A stretch of DNA of 64,000 bases, from contig NW_027473514.1 in the NCBI RefSeq assembly GCF_050947335.1, positions 62,001 to 126,000 on the forward strand, in the 5' to 3' direction. Source of the DNA: Megachile rotundata. Its lineage: Eukaryota > Arthropoda > Insecta > Hymenoptera > Megachilidae. This document shows, in pieces, positions 13,377 to 27,804 of the stretch. Made by a program: the position numbers and the translations under genes. The number at the start of each line of letters is the position of its first letter. Position 1 is the stretch's first letter. The notes beneath the pieces are model-generated. The model was not told the origin of the DNA. It was given only the letters and a program-made list of their open reading frames with translations, and ran no database searches.

Positions 13377-14773
13377 GTAATAAGTATAGTAATTGTCGTT
13401 CTATCGATCATATAAGCATAATATGGTTAATAATATGAGTTAGATTGATAATAATAAGAGTAATAAGTATAGTAATTGTCGTTCTATCGATCATATAAGC
13501 ATAATATGGCTAATAATACGAGTAAGATTGATAATAATAATAGTAATAAGTATAGTAATTGTCGTTCTATCGATCATATAAGCATAATACGGCTAATAAT
13601 ATGAGTTAGGTTGATAAAAATAAGAATAATAAGCATAGTAATTGTCGTTCTATCGATCATATAAGCATAATATGGCTAATAATATGAGTTAGGTTGATAA
13701 TAATAAGAGTAATAAGTATAGTAAATGTCGTGCTATCGATCATATCTGCATAATATTGTTAATAATATGAGTTAGATTGATAATAGTGAGTGTAATAAGT
13801 ATAGTAATTGTCGTTCTATCGATCATATCTGCATAATATGGCTAATAATATGAGTTAGATTGATAATAATAAGAGTAATAAGTATAGTAATTGTCGTTCT
13901 ATCGATCATATAAGCATAATATGGCTAATAATATGAGTTAGATTGATAATAATAAGAGTAATGAGTATAGTAATTGTAGTTCTATCGATCATATCTGCAT
14001 AATATGGTTAATAATATGAGTTAGATTCATAATAATAAGAGTAATAAGTATAGTAATTGTCGTTCTATCGATCATTTAAGCATAATATGGGTAATAATAT
14101 GAGTTAGGTTGATAAAAATAAGAATAATAAGTATAGTAATTGTCGTTCTGTCGATCATATAAGCATAATATGGCGAATAATATGAGTTAGATTGATAATA
14201 ATAAGAGTAATAAGTATAGTAATTGTCGTTCTATCGATCATTTAAGCATAATACGGCTAATAATATGAGTTAGATTGATAATAATAAGAGTAATAAGTAT
14301 AGTAATTGTAGTTCTATCGATCGTATCTGCATAATATGCTTAATAATATGAGTTAGATTCATAATAATAAGAGTAATAAGTATAGTAATTGTCGTTCTAA
14401 CGATCATTTAAGCATAATATGTCTAATAACATGAGTTAGGTTGATAATAGTAAGAGTAGTGAGTATAGTAATTGTCGTTCTATCGATCATATAAGCATAA
14501 TATGGCTAATAATATGAGTTAGATTGATAATAGTAAGTGTAATAAGTATAGTAATTGTCGTTCTATCGATCATATATGCATAATATGACTAATAATATGA
14601 GTTAGATTGATAATAACAACAGTAATAAGTACATTAATTGTCGTTCTATCGATAATATAAGCATAATATGGCTAATAATATGAGTTAGGTTGATAATAAT
14701 AAGAGTAATAAGTATAGTAAATGTCGTGCTATCGATCATATCTGCATAATATGGTTAATAATATGAGTTAGAT

Positions 14774-15354
14774 TGATAATAATAATAGTAATAAGTATAG
14801 TAATTGTCGTTCTATCGATCATTTAAGCATAATATGGCTAATAATATGAGTTAAATTGATAATAATAACAGTAATAAGTACAGTAATTGTCGTTCTATCG
14901 ATAATATAAGCATAATATGGCTAATAATATGAGTTAGATCGAAAATGATAAGAGCAATAAGTACAGTAATTGTCGTTCTATCGATCATATAAGCATAATA
15001 TGGCTAATAATATGAGTAAGATTTATAATAATAATAGTAATATGTATAGTAATTGTCGTTCTATCGATCATTTGAGCATAATATGGCTAATAACATGAGT
15101 TAGATTGATAATAATAACAGTAATAAGTACAGTAATTGTCGTTCTATCGATAATATAAGCATAATATGGCTAATAATATGAGTTAGATCGATAATGATGA
15201 GAGTAATAAGTACAGTAATTGTCGTTCTATCGATCATATATGCATAATATGGCTAATAATATGAGTTAGATTGATAATAGTAAGTGTAATAAGTATAGTA
15301 ATTGTCGTTCTATCGATCATATATGCATAATATGGCTAATAATATGAGTTAGAT
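14774..15354 (+). repeat. 7-monomer segment repeated at 16,351-16,931
   Basis: Seven monomers (581 bp) in the order TAATAATAG, AAATTG/AACAG, CGAAAATGAT, TTATAATAAT, AACAG, CGATAATGAT, TAGTAAGTG recur 19 monomers (1,577 bp) downstream. Differences include CGATAATGATGAG against CGATAATGATAAG and CATATATGC against CTCATATGC in the last pair. The copy at 16,351 begins directly after a hybrid monomer (16,268-16,350), the likely junction. Confidence 0.72.
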
Positions 15355-17014
15355 TGATAATAATAACAGTAATAAGTACAGTAATTGTCGTTCTATCGAT
15401 AATATAAGCATAATATGGCTAATAATATGAGTTAGATCAATAATGATAAGCGTAATAAGTACAGTAATTGTCGTTCTATCGATCATATATGCATAATATG
15501 GCTAATAATATGAGTAAGATTGATAATAATAATAGTAATAAGTATAGTAATTGTCGTTCTATCGATCATTTAAGCATAATATGGCTAATAATATGAGTTA
15601 GATTGATAATAGTAAGAGTAATAAGTATAGTAATTGTCGTTCTATCGATCATATAAGCATAATATGGCTAATAATATGAGTTAGATTGATAATAGTAAGT
15701 GTAATAAGTATAGTAATTGTCGTTCTATCGATCATATATGCATAATATGGCTAATAATATGAGTTAGATTGATAATAATAACAGTAATAAGTACAGTAAT
15801 TGTCGTTCTATCGATAATATAAGCATAATATGTCTAATAATATGAGTTAGATTGATAATAATAAGAGTAATGAGTATAGTAATTGTCGTTCTATCGATCA
15901 TATAAGCATAATATGGTTAATAATATGAGTTAGATTGATAATAATAACAGTAATAAGTACAGTAATTGTCGTTCTATCGATAATATAAGCATAATATGGC
16001 TAATAATATGAGTTAGATCGATAATGATAAGAGTAATAAGTACAGTAATTGTCGTTCTATCGATCATATATGCATAATATGGCTAATAATATGAGTTAAA
16101 TCGATAATAGTAAGTGTAATAAGTATAGTAATTGTCGTTCTATCGATCACATATGCATAATATGGCTAATAATATGAGTTAGATTGATAATAGTAAGTGT
16201 AATAAGTATAGTAATTGTCGTTCTATCGATCACATATGCATAATATGGCTAATAATATGAGTTAAATTGATAATAATAACAGTAATAAGTATAGTAAATG
16301 TCGTGCTATCGATCATATCTGCATAATATGGTTAATAATATGAGTTAGATTGATAATAATAATAGTAATAAGTATAGTAATTGTCGTTCTATCGATCATT
16401 TAAGCATAATATGGCTAATAATATGAGTTAAATTGATAATAATAACAGTAATAAGTACAGTAATTGTCGTTCTATCGATAATATAAGCATAATATGGCTA
16501 ATAATATGAGTTAGATCGAAAATGATAAGAGCAATAAGTACAGTAATTGTCGTTCTATCGATCATATAAGCATAATATGGCTAATAATATGAGTAAGATT
16601 TATAATAATAATAGTAATATGTATAGTAATTGTCGTTCTATCGATCATTTAAGCATAATATGGCTAATAACATGAGTTAGATTGATAATAATAACAGTAA
16701 TAAGTACAGTAATTGTCGTTCTATCGATAATATAAGCATAATATGGCTAATAATATGAGTTAGATCGATAATGATAAGAGTAATAAGTACAGTAATTGTC
16801 GTTCTATCGATCATATATGCATAATATGGCTAATAATATGAGTTAGATTGATAATAGTAAGTGTAATAAGTATAGTAATTGTCGTTCTATCGATCTCATA
16901 TGCATAATATGGCTAATAATATGAGTTAAATTGATAATAATAACAGTAATAAGTACAGTAATTGTCGTTCTATCGATCATATAAGCATAATATGGTTAAT
17001 AATATGAGTTAGAT

Positions 17015-20002
17015 TGATAATAATAAGAGTAATAAGTATAGTAATTGTCGTTCTATCGATCATATAAGCATAATATGGCTAATAATATGAGTAAGATTGA
17101 TAATAATAATAGTAATAAGTATAGTTATTGTCGTTCTATCGATCATATAAGCATAATACGGCTAAAAATATGAGTTAGATTGATAATAATACGAGTAATG
17201 AGTATAGTAATTGTCGTTCTATCGATCATTTAAGCATAATATGGCTAATAATATGAGTTAGATTGATAATAATAAGAGTAATGAGTATAGTAATTGTAGT
17301 TCTATCGATCATATAAGCATAATATGGCTAATAATATGAGTTAGATTGATAATAATAAGAGTAATAAGTATAGTAATTGTCGTTCTATCGATCATTTAAT
17401 CATAATATGGCTAGTAATATAAGTTAGATTGATAATAATAAGAGTAATAAGTATAGTAATTGTCGTTCTTTCGATCATATAAGCATAATATGGTTAATAA
17501 TATGAGTTAGATTGATAATAATAAGAGTAATAAGTATAGTAATTGTCGTTCTATCGATCATATAAGCATAATATGGCTAATAATATGAGTTAGATTGATA
17601 ATAATAAGAGTAATAAGTATAGTAATTGTCGTTCTATCGATCATTTAATCATAATATGGCTAGTAATGTAAGTTAGATTGATAATAATAAGAGTAATAAG
17701 TATAGTAATTGTCGTTCTATCGATCATATAAGCATAATATGGTTAATAATATGAGTTAGATTGATAATAATAAGAGTAATAAGTATAGTAATTGTCGTTC
17801 TATCGATCATATAAGCATAATATGGCTAATAATACGAGTAAGATTGATAATAATAATAGTAATAAGTATAGTAATTGTCGTTCTATCGATCATATAAGCA
17901 TAATAAGGCTAATAATATGAGTTAGGTTGATAAAAATAAGAATAATAAGCATAGTAATTGTCGTTCTATCGATCATATAAGCATAATATGGCTAATAATA
18001 TGAGTTAGGTTGATAATAATAAGAGTAATAAGTATAGTAAATGTCGTGCTATCGATCATATCTGCATAATATTGTTAATAATATGAGTTAGATTGATAAT
18101 AGTGAGTGTAATAAGTATAGTAATTGTCGTTCTATCGATCATATCTGCATAATATGGCTAATAATATGAGTTAGATTGATAATAATAAGAGTAATAAGTA
18201 TAGTAATTGTCGTTCTATCGATCATATAAGCATAATATGGCTAATAATATGAGTTAGATTGATAATAATAAGAGTAATGAGTATAGTAATTGTAGTTCTA
18301 TCGATCATATCTGCATAATATGGTTAATAATATGAGTTAGATTCATAATAATAAGAGTGATAAGTATAGTAATTGTCGTTCTATCGATCATTTAAGCATA
18401 ATATGGGTAATAATATGAGTTAGGTTGATAAAAATAAGAATAATAAGTATAGTAATTGTCGTTCTGTCGATCATATAAGCATAATATGGCTAATAATATG
18501 AGTTAGGTTGATAATAATAAGAGTAATAAGTATAGTAAATGTCGTGCTATCGATCATATCTGCATAATATGGTTAATAATATGAGTTAGATTGATAATAA
18601 TAATAGTAATAAGTATAGTAATTGTCGTTCTATCGATCATTTAAGCATAATATGGCTAATAATATGAGTTAAATTGATAATAATAACAGTAATAAGTACA
18701 GTAATTGTCGTTCTATCGATAATATAAGCATAATATGGCTAATAATATGAGTTAGATCGAAAATGATAAGAGCAATAAGTACAGTAATTGTCGTTCTATC
18801 GATCATATAAGCATAATATGGCTAATAATATGAGTAAGATTTATAATAATAATAGTAATATGTATAGTAATTGTCGTTCTATCGATCATTTAAGCATAAT
18901 ATGGCTAATAACATGAGTTAGATTGATAATAATAACAGTAATAAGTACAGTAATTGTCGTTCTATCGATAATATAAGCATAATATGGCTAATAATATGAG
19001 TTAGATCGATAATGATGAGAGTAATAAGTACAGTAATTGTCGTTCTATCGATCATATATGCATAATATGGCTAATAATATGAGTTAGATTGATAATAGTA
19101 AGTGTAATAAGTATAGTAATTGTCGTTCTATCGATCATATATGCATAATATGGCTAATAATATGAGTAAGATTGATAATAATAACAGTAATAAGTACAGT
19201 AATTGTCGTTCTATCGATAATATAAGCATAATATGGCTAATAATATGAGTTAGATCAATAATGATAAGCGTAATAAGTACAGTAATTGTCGTTCTATCGA
19301 TCATATATGCATAATATGGCTAATAATATGAGTAAGATTGATAATAATAATAGTAATAAGTATATTAATTGTCGCTCTATCGATCATTTAAGCATAATAT
19401 GGCTAATAATATGAGTTAGATTGATAATAGTAAGAGTAATAAGTATAGTAATTGTCGTTCTATCGATCATATAAGCATAATATGGCTAATAATATGAGTT
19501 AGATTGATAATAGTAAGTGTAATAAGTATAGTAATTGTCGTTCTATCGATCATATATGCATAATATGGCTAATAATATGAGTTAGATTGATAATAATAAC
19601 AGTAATAAGTACAGTAATTGTCGTTCTATCGATAATATAAGCATAATATGTCTAATAATATGAGTTAGATTGATAATAATAAGAGTAATGAGTATAGTAA
19701 TTGTCGTTCTATCGATCATATAAGCATAATATGGTTAATAATATGAGTTAGATTGATAATAATAACAGTAATAAGTACAGTAATTGTCGTTCTATCGATA
19801 ATATAAGCATAATATGGCTAATAATATGAGTTAGATCGATAATGATAAGAGTAATAAGTACAGTAATTGTCGTTCTATCGATCATATATGCATAATATGG
19901 CTAATAATATGAGTTAAATCGATAATAGTAAGTGTAATAAGTATAGTAATTGTCGTTCTATCGATCATATATGCATAATATGGCTAATAATATGAGTTAG
20001 AT
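17015..20002 (+). repeat. Higher-order block B, copy 2
   Basis: The 36-monomer counterpart of 12,700-16,184, lacking the six-monomer segment 14,193-14,690. Private changes include TAATAAGG at 17,901 (also in its later duplicate at 25,703), GAGTAAGATTG instead of GAGTTAGATTG near 19,160, and AGTATATTAATTG near 19,360. It lies inside the larger block C, so it was duplicated again at 24,817-27,804. Confidence 0.78.
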
Positions 20003-22160
20003 TGATAATAATAAGAGTAATAAGTATAGTAATTGTCGTTCTATCGATCATTTAAGCATAATACGGCTAATAATATGAGTTAGATTGATAATAATAAGAG
20101 TAATAAGTATAGTAATTGTAGTTCTATCGATCGTATCTGCATAATACGCTTAATAATATGAGTTAGATTCATAATAATAAGAGTAATAGGTATAGTAATT
20201 GTCGTTCTATCGATCATTTAAGCATAATATGGCTAATAATATGAGTTAGGTTGATAATAGTAAGAGTAGTGAGTATAGTAATTGTCGTTCTATCGATCAT
20301 ATAAGCATAATATGGCTAATAATATGAGTTAGATTGATAATAGTAAGTGTAATAAGTATAGTAATTGTCGTTCTATCGATCATATATGCATAATATGACA
20401 AATAATATGAGTTATATTGATAATAACAACAGTAATAAGTACATTAATTGTCGTTCTATCGATAATATAAGCATAATATGGCTAATAATATGAGTTAGGT
20501 TGATAATAATAAGAGTAATAAGTATAGTAAATGTCGTGCTATCGATCATATCTGTATAATATGGTTAATAATATGAGTTAGATTGATAATAATAATAGTA
20601 ATAAGTATAGTAATTGTCGTTCTATCGATCATATAAGCATAATACGGCTAAAAATATGAGTTAGATTGATAATAATACGAGTAATGAGTATAGTAATTGT
20701 CGTTCTATCGATCATTTAAGCATAATATGGCTAATAATATGAGTTAGATTGATAATAATAAGAGTAATGAGTATAGTAATTGTAGTTCTATCGATCGTAT
20801 CTGCATAATATGGTTAATAATATGAGTTAGATTCATAATAATAAGAGTAATAAGTATAGTAATTGTCGTTCTATCGATCATATAAGCATAATATGGCTAA
20901 TAATATGAGTAAGATTGATAATAATAATAGTAATAAGTATAGTAATTGTCGTTCTATCGATCATATAAGCATAATACGGCTAAAAATATGAGTTAGATTG
21001 ATAATAATACGAGTAATGAGTATAGTAATTGTCGTTCTATCGATCATTTAAGCATAATATGGCTAATAATATGAGTTAGATTGATAATAATAAGAGTAAT
21101 AAGTATAGTAATTGTCGTTCTATCGATCATATAAGCATAATATGGCTAATAATATGAGTTAGATCGATAATGATAAGAGTAATAAGTACAGTAATTGTCG
21201 TTCTATCGATCATATAAGCATAATATGGCTAATAATATGAGTTAGATTGATAATAGATAGAGTAATAAGTATAGTAATTGTAGTTCTATCGATCATATCT
21301 GCATAATATGGTTAATAATATGAGTTAGATTCATTATAATAGGAGTAATAAGTATAGTAATTGTCGTTCTATCGATAATTTAAGCATAATATGGCTAATA
21401 ATATGAGTTAGGTTGATAATAGTAAGAGTAGTGAGTATAGTAATTGTCGTTCTATCGATCATATAAGCATAATATGGCTAATAATATGAGTTAGATTGAT
21501 AATAGTAAGTGTAATAAGTATAGTAATTGTCGTTCTATCGATCACATATGCATAATATGGCTAATAATATGAGTTAGATTGATAATAATAATAGTAATAA
21601 GTATAGTAATTGTCGTTCTATCGATCATTTAAGCATAATATGGCTAATAATATGAGTTAAATTGATAATAATAACAGTAATAAGTACAGTAATTGTCGTT
21701 CTATCAATAATATAAGCATAATATGGCTAATAATATGAGTTAGATCGATAATGATAAGAGTAATAAGTACAGTAATTGTCGTTCTATCGATAATATAAGC
21801 ATAATCTGTCTAATAATATGAGTTAGATTGATAATAATAAGAGTAGTGAGTATAGTAATTGTCGTTCTATCGATCATATAAGCATAATATGGCTAATAAT
21901 ATGAGTTAGATTGATAATAATAACAGTAATAGGTACAGTAATTGTCGTTCTATCGATAATATAAGCATAATATGGCTAATAATATGAGTTAGATCGATAA
22001 TGATAAGAGTAATAAGTACAGTAATTGTCGTTCTATCGATCATATATGCATAATATGGCTAATAATATGAGTTAGATTGATAATAGTAAGTGTAATAAGT
22101 ATAGTAATTGTCGTTCTATCGATCACATAGGCATAATATGGCTAATAATATGAGTTAGAT
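20003..22160 (+). repeat. 26-monomer block D, copy 1
   Basis: 2,158 bp that recur at 29,382-31,539 at an offset of 9,379 bp (113 monomers). Shared diagnostic variants include GTAATAGG (20,183 and 29,562), TAATACGCTT, GAGTTATATTG (20,408), GTTCTATCAATAAT (21,701 and 31,080) and ATAATCTGTC (21,801 region). The series starts exactly where block C copy 1 ends, so C and D together form one 92-monomer stretch. Private change: CACATAGGC near 22,126 where the other copy has CACATATGC. Confidence 0.85.
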
Positions 22161-22326
22161 TGATAATACTAAGAGTAATAAGTATAGTAATTGTCGTTCT
22201 ATCGATCATATAAGCATAATATGGCTAATAGTATGAGTTAGATCGATAATGATAAGAGTAATAAGTACAGTAATTGTCGTTCTATCGATCATATAAGCAT
22301 AATATGGCTAATAATATGAGTTAGAT

Positions 22327-25300
22327 TGATAATAGTAAGTGTAATAAGTATAGTAATTGTCGTTCTATCGATCATATATGCATAATATGACTAATAATAT
22401 GAGTTAGATTGATAATAACAACAGTAATAAGTACATTAATTGTCGTTCCATCGATAATATAAGCATAATATGGCTAATAATATGAGTTAGGTTGATAATA
22501 ATGAGAGTAATAAGTATAGGAAATGTCGTGCTATCGATCATATCTGCATAATATGGTTAATAATATGAGTTAGATTGATAATAATAATAGTAATAAGTAT
22601 AGTAATTGTCGTTCTATCGATCATTTAAGCATAATATGGCTAATAATATGAGTTAAATTGATAATAATAACAGTAATAAGTACAGTAATTGTCGTTCTAT
22701 CGATAATATAAGCATAATATGGCTAATAATATGAGTTAGATCGAAAATGATAAGAGCAATAAGTACAGTAATTGTCGTTCTATCGATCATATAAGCATAA
22801 TATGGCTAATAATATGAGTAAGATTTATAATAATAATAGTAATATGTATAGTAATTGTCGTTCTATCGATCATTTAAGCATAATATGGCTAATAACATGA
22901 GTTAGATTGATAATAATAACAGTAATAAGTACAGTAATTGTCGTTCTATCGATAATATAAGCATAATATGGCTAATAATATGAGTTAGATCGATAATGAT
23001 GAGAGTAATAAGTACAGTAATTGTCGTTCTATCGATCATATATGCATAATATGGCTAATAATATGAGTTAGATTGATAATAGTAAGTGTAATAAGTATAG
23101 TAATTGTCGTTCTATCGATCATATATGCATAATATGGCTAATAATATGAGTTAGATTGATAATAATAACAGTAATAAGTACAGTAATTGTCGTTCTATCG
23201 ATAATATAAGCATAATATGGCTAATAATATGAGTTAGATCAATAATGATAAGCGTAATAAGTACAGTAATTGTCGTTCTATCGATCATATATGCATAATA
23301 TGGCTAATAATATGAGTAAGATTGATAATAATAATAGTAATAAGTATAGTAATTGTCGTTCTATCGATCATTTAAGCATAATATGGCTAATAATATGAGT
23401 TAGATTGATAATAGTAAGAGTAATAAGTATAGTAATTGTCGTTCTATCGATCATATAAGCATAATATGGCTAATAATATGAGTTAGATTGATAATAGTAA
23501 GTGTAATAAGTATAGTAATTGTCGTTCTATCGATCATATATGCATAATATGGCTAATAATATGAGTTAGATTGATAATAATAACAGTAATAAGTACAGTA
23601 ATTGTCGTTCTATCGATAATATAAGCATAATATGTCTAATAATATGAGTTAGATTGATAATAATAAGAGTAATGAGTATAGTAATTGTCGTTCTATCGAT
23701 CATATAAGCATAATATGGTTAATAATATGAGTTAGATTGATAATAATAACAGTAATAAGTACAGTAATTGTCGTTCTATCGATAATATAAGCATAATATG
23801 GCTAATAATATGAGTTAGATCGATAATGATAAGAGTAATAAGTACAGTAATTGTCGTTCTATCGATCATATATGCATAATATGGCTAATAATATGAGTTA
23901 AATCGATAATAGTAAGTGTAATAAGTATAGTAATTGTCGTTCTATCGATCACATATGCATAATATGGCTAATAATATGAGTTAGATTGATAATAGTAAGT
24001 GTAATAAGTATAGTAATTGTCGTTCTATCGATCACATATGCATAATATGGCTAATAATATGAGTTAAATTGATAATAATAACAGTAATAAGTATAGTAAA
24101 TGTCGTGCTATCGATCATATCTGCATAATATGGTTAATAATATGAGTTAGATTGATAATAATAATAGTAATAAGTATAGTAATTGTCGTTCTATCGATCA
24201 TTTAAGCATAATATGGCTAATAATATGAGTTAAATTGATAATAATAACAGTAATAAGTACAGTAATTGTCGTTCTATCGATAATATAAGCATAATATGGC
24301 TAATAATATGAGTTAGATCGAAAATGATAAGAGCAATAAGTACAGTAATTGTCGTTCTATCGATCATATAAGCATAATATGGCTAATAATATGAGTAAGA
24401 TTTATAATAATAATAGTAATATGTATAGTAATTGTCGTTCTATCGATCATTTAAGCATAATATGGCTAATAACATGAGTTAGATTGATAATAATAACAGT
24501 AATAAGTACAGTAATTGTCGTTCTATCGATAATATAAGCATAATATGGCTAATAATATGAGTTAGATCGATAATGATAAGAGTAATAAGTACAGTAATTG
24601 TCGTTCTATCGATCATATATGCATAATATGGCTAATAATATGAGTTAGATTGATAATAGTAAGTGTAATAAGTATAGTAATTGTCGTTCTATCGATCACA
24701 TATGCATAATATGGCTAATAATATGAGTTAAATTGATAATAATAACAGTAATAAGTACAGTAATTGTCGTTCTATCGATCATATAAGCATAATATGGTTA
24801 ATAATATGAGTTAGATTGATAATAATAAGAGTAATAAGTATAGTAATTGTCGTTCTATCGATCATATAAGCATAATATGGCTAATAATATGAGTAAGATT
24901 GATAATAATAATAGTAATAAGTATAGTTATTGTCGTTCTATCGATCATATAAGCATAATACGGCTAAAAATATGAGTTAGATTGATAATAATACGAGTAA
25001 TGAGTATAGTAATTGTCGTTCTATCGATCATTTAAGCATAATATGGCTAATAATATGAGTTAGATTGATAATAATAAGAGTAATGAGTATAGTAATTGTA
25101 GTTCTATCGATCATATAAGCATAATATGGCTAATAATATGAGTTAGATTGATAATAATAAGAGTAATAAGTATAGTAATTGTCGTTCTATCGATCATTTA
25201 ATCATAATATGGCTAGTAATATAAGTTAGATTGATAATAATAAGAGTAATAAGTATAGTAATTGTCGTTCTTTCGATCATATAAGCATAATATGGTTAAT

Positions 25301-27804
25301 AATATGAGTTAGATTGATAATAATAAGAGTAATAAGTATAGTAATTGTCGTTCTATCGATCATATAAGCATAATATGGCTAATAATATGAGTTAGATTGA
25401 TAATAATAAGAGTAATAAGTATAGTAATTGTCGTTCTATCGATCATTTAATCATAATATGGCTAGTAATGTAAGTTAGATTGATAATAATAAGAGTAATA
25501 AGTATAGTAATTGTCGTTCTATCGATCATATAAGCATAATATGGTTAATAATATGAGTTAGATTGATAATAATAAGAGTAATAAGTATAGTAATTGTCGT
25601 TCTATCGATCATATAAGCATAATATGGCTAATAATACGAGTAAGATTGATAATAATAATAGTAATAAGTATAGTAATTGTCGTTCTATCGATCATATAAG
25701 CATAATAAGGCTAATAATATGAGTTAGGTTGATAAAAATAAGAATAATAAGCATAGTAATTGTCGTTCTATCGATCATATAAGCATAATATGGCTAATAA
25801 TATGAGTTAGGTTGATAATAATAAGAGTAATAAGTATAGTAAATGTCGTGCTATCGATCATATCTGCATAATATTGTTAATAATATGAGTTAGATTGATA
25901 ATAGTGAGTGTAATAAGTATAGTAATTGTCGTTCTATCGATCATATCTGCATAATATGGCTAATAATATGAGTTAGATTGATAATAATAAGAGTAATAAG
26001 TATAGTAATTGTCGTTCTATCGATCATATAAGCATAATATGGCTAATAATATGAGTTAGATTGATAATAATAAGAGTAATGAGTATAGTAATTGTAGTTC
26101 TATCGATCATATCTGCATAATATGGTTAATAATATGAGTTAGATTCATAATAATAAGAGTGATAAGTATAGTAATTGTCGTTCTATCGATCATTTAAGCA
26201 TAATATGGGTAATAATATGAGTTAGGTTGATAAAAATAAGAATAATAAGTATAGTAATTGTCGTTCTGTCGATCATATAAGCATAATATGGCTAATAATA
26301 TGAGTTAGGTTGATAATAATAAGAGTAATAAGTATAGTAAATGTCGTGCTATCGATCATATCTGCATAATATGGTTAATAATATGAGTTAGATTGATAAT
26401 AATAATAGTAATAAGTATAGTAATTGTCGTTCTATCGATCATTTAAGCATAATATGGCTAATAATATGAGTTAAATTGATAATAATAACAGTAATAAGTA
26501 CAGTAATTGTCGTTCTATCGATAATATAAGCATAATATGGCTAATAATATGAGTTAGATCGAAAATGATAAGAGCAATAAGTACAGTAATTGTCGTTCTA
26601 TCGATCATATAAGCATAATATGGCTAATAATATGAGTAAGATTTATAATAATAATAGTAATATGTATAGTAATTGTCGTTCTATCGATCATTTAAGCATA
26701 ATATGGCTAATAACATGAGTTAGATTGATAATAATAACAGTAATAAGTACAGTAATTGTCGTTCTATCGATAATATAAGCATAATATGGCTAATAATATG
26801 AGTTAGATCGATAATGATGAGAGTAATAAGTACAGTAATTGTCGTTCTATCGATCATATATGCATAATATGGCTAATAATATGAGTTAGATTGATAATAG
26901 TAAGTGTAATAAGTATAGTAATTGTCGTTCTATCGATCATATATGCATAATATGGCTAATAATATGAGTAAGATTGATAATAATAACAGTAATAAGTACA
27001 GTAATTGTCGTTCTATCGATAATATAAGCATAATATGGCTAATAATATGAGTTAGATCAATAATGATAAGCGTAATAAGTACAGTAATTGTCGTTCTATC
27101 GATCATATATGCATAATATGGCTAATAATATGAGTAAGATTGATAATAATAATAGTAATAAGTATATTAATTGTCGTTCTATCGATCATTTAAGCATAAT
27201 ATGGCTAATAATATGAGTTAGATTGATAATAGTAAGAGTAATAAGTATAGTAATTGTCGTTCTATCGATCATATAAGCATAATATGGCTAATAATATGAG
27301 TTAGATTGATAATAGTAAGTGTAATAAGTATAGTAATTGTCGTTCTATCGATCATATATGCATAATATGGCTAATAATATGAGTTAGATTGATAATAATA
27401 ACAGTAATAAGTACAGTAATTGTCGTTCTATCGATAATATAAGCATAATATGTCTAATAATATGAGTTAGATTGATAATAATAAGAGTAATGAGTATAGT
27501 AATTGTCGTTCTATCGATCATATAAGCATAATATGGTTAATAATATGAGTTAGATTGATAATAATAACAGTAATAAGTACAGTAATTGTCGTTCTATCGA
27601 TAATATAAGCATAATATGGCTAATAATATGAGTTAGATCGATAATGATAAGAGTAATAAGTACAGTAATTGTCGTTCTATCGATCATATATGCATAATAT
27701 GGCTAATAATATGAGTTAAATCGATAATAGTAAGTGTAATAAGTATAGTAATTGTCGTTCTATCGATCATATATGCATAATATGGCTAATAATATGAGTT
27801 AGAT
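22327..27804 (+). repeat. Higher-order block C, copy 2 (66 monomers)
   Basis: Counterpart of 14,525-20,002. Differences seen by eye are few, and some of them (GTTCCATCG at 22,445, AATGAGAG near 22,500, AGTATAGGAAATG near 22,516) are shared instead with 32,904-32,980. These three therefore arose here before the 22,161-22,990 segment was copied 126 monomers downstream, or were brought in by exchange with that copy. This copy is followed at 27,805 by a different series of AACAG monomers. Confidence 0.85.

Larger units (their letters stand above)
12700..16184 (+). repeat. Higher-order block B, copy 1
   Basis: The block matches 17,015-20,002. From 12,700 to 14,192 the offset is 52 monomers (4,315 bp before and 4,316 bp after a single-base deletion at 13,370). 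From 14,691 to 16,184 it is 46 monomers (3,818 bp). The six monomers at 14,193-14,690 are therefore missing from the second copy. Shared rare features include CTTTCGATC (13,153 and 17,468), GGGTAATAAT near 14,089, and the TTATAATAATAATAG monomer. Confidence 0.8.
14525..20002 (+). repeat. Higher-order block C, copy 1 (66 monomers)
   Basis: These 5,478 bp (66 monomers) recur at 22,327-27,804 at a constant offset of 7,802 bp (94 monomers), without any internal length change that I could find. It includes the second half of block B copy 1, the hybrid monomer at 16,268, and block B copy 2. Shared markers: TAATAAGG (17,901 and 25,703), AGTATATTAATTG (19,363 and 27,165). Before 14,525 and after 20,002 the two copies diverge at once. 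Few substitutions separate them, for example CTCATATGC at 16,895 against CACATATGC. Confidence 0.85.
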
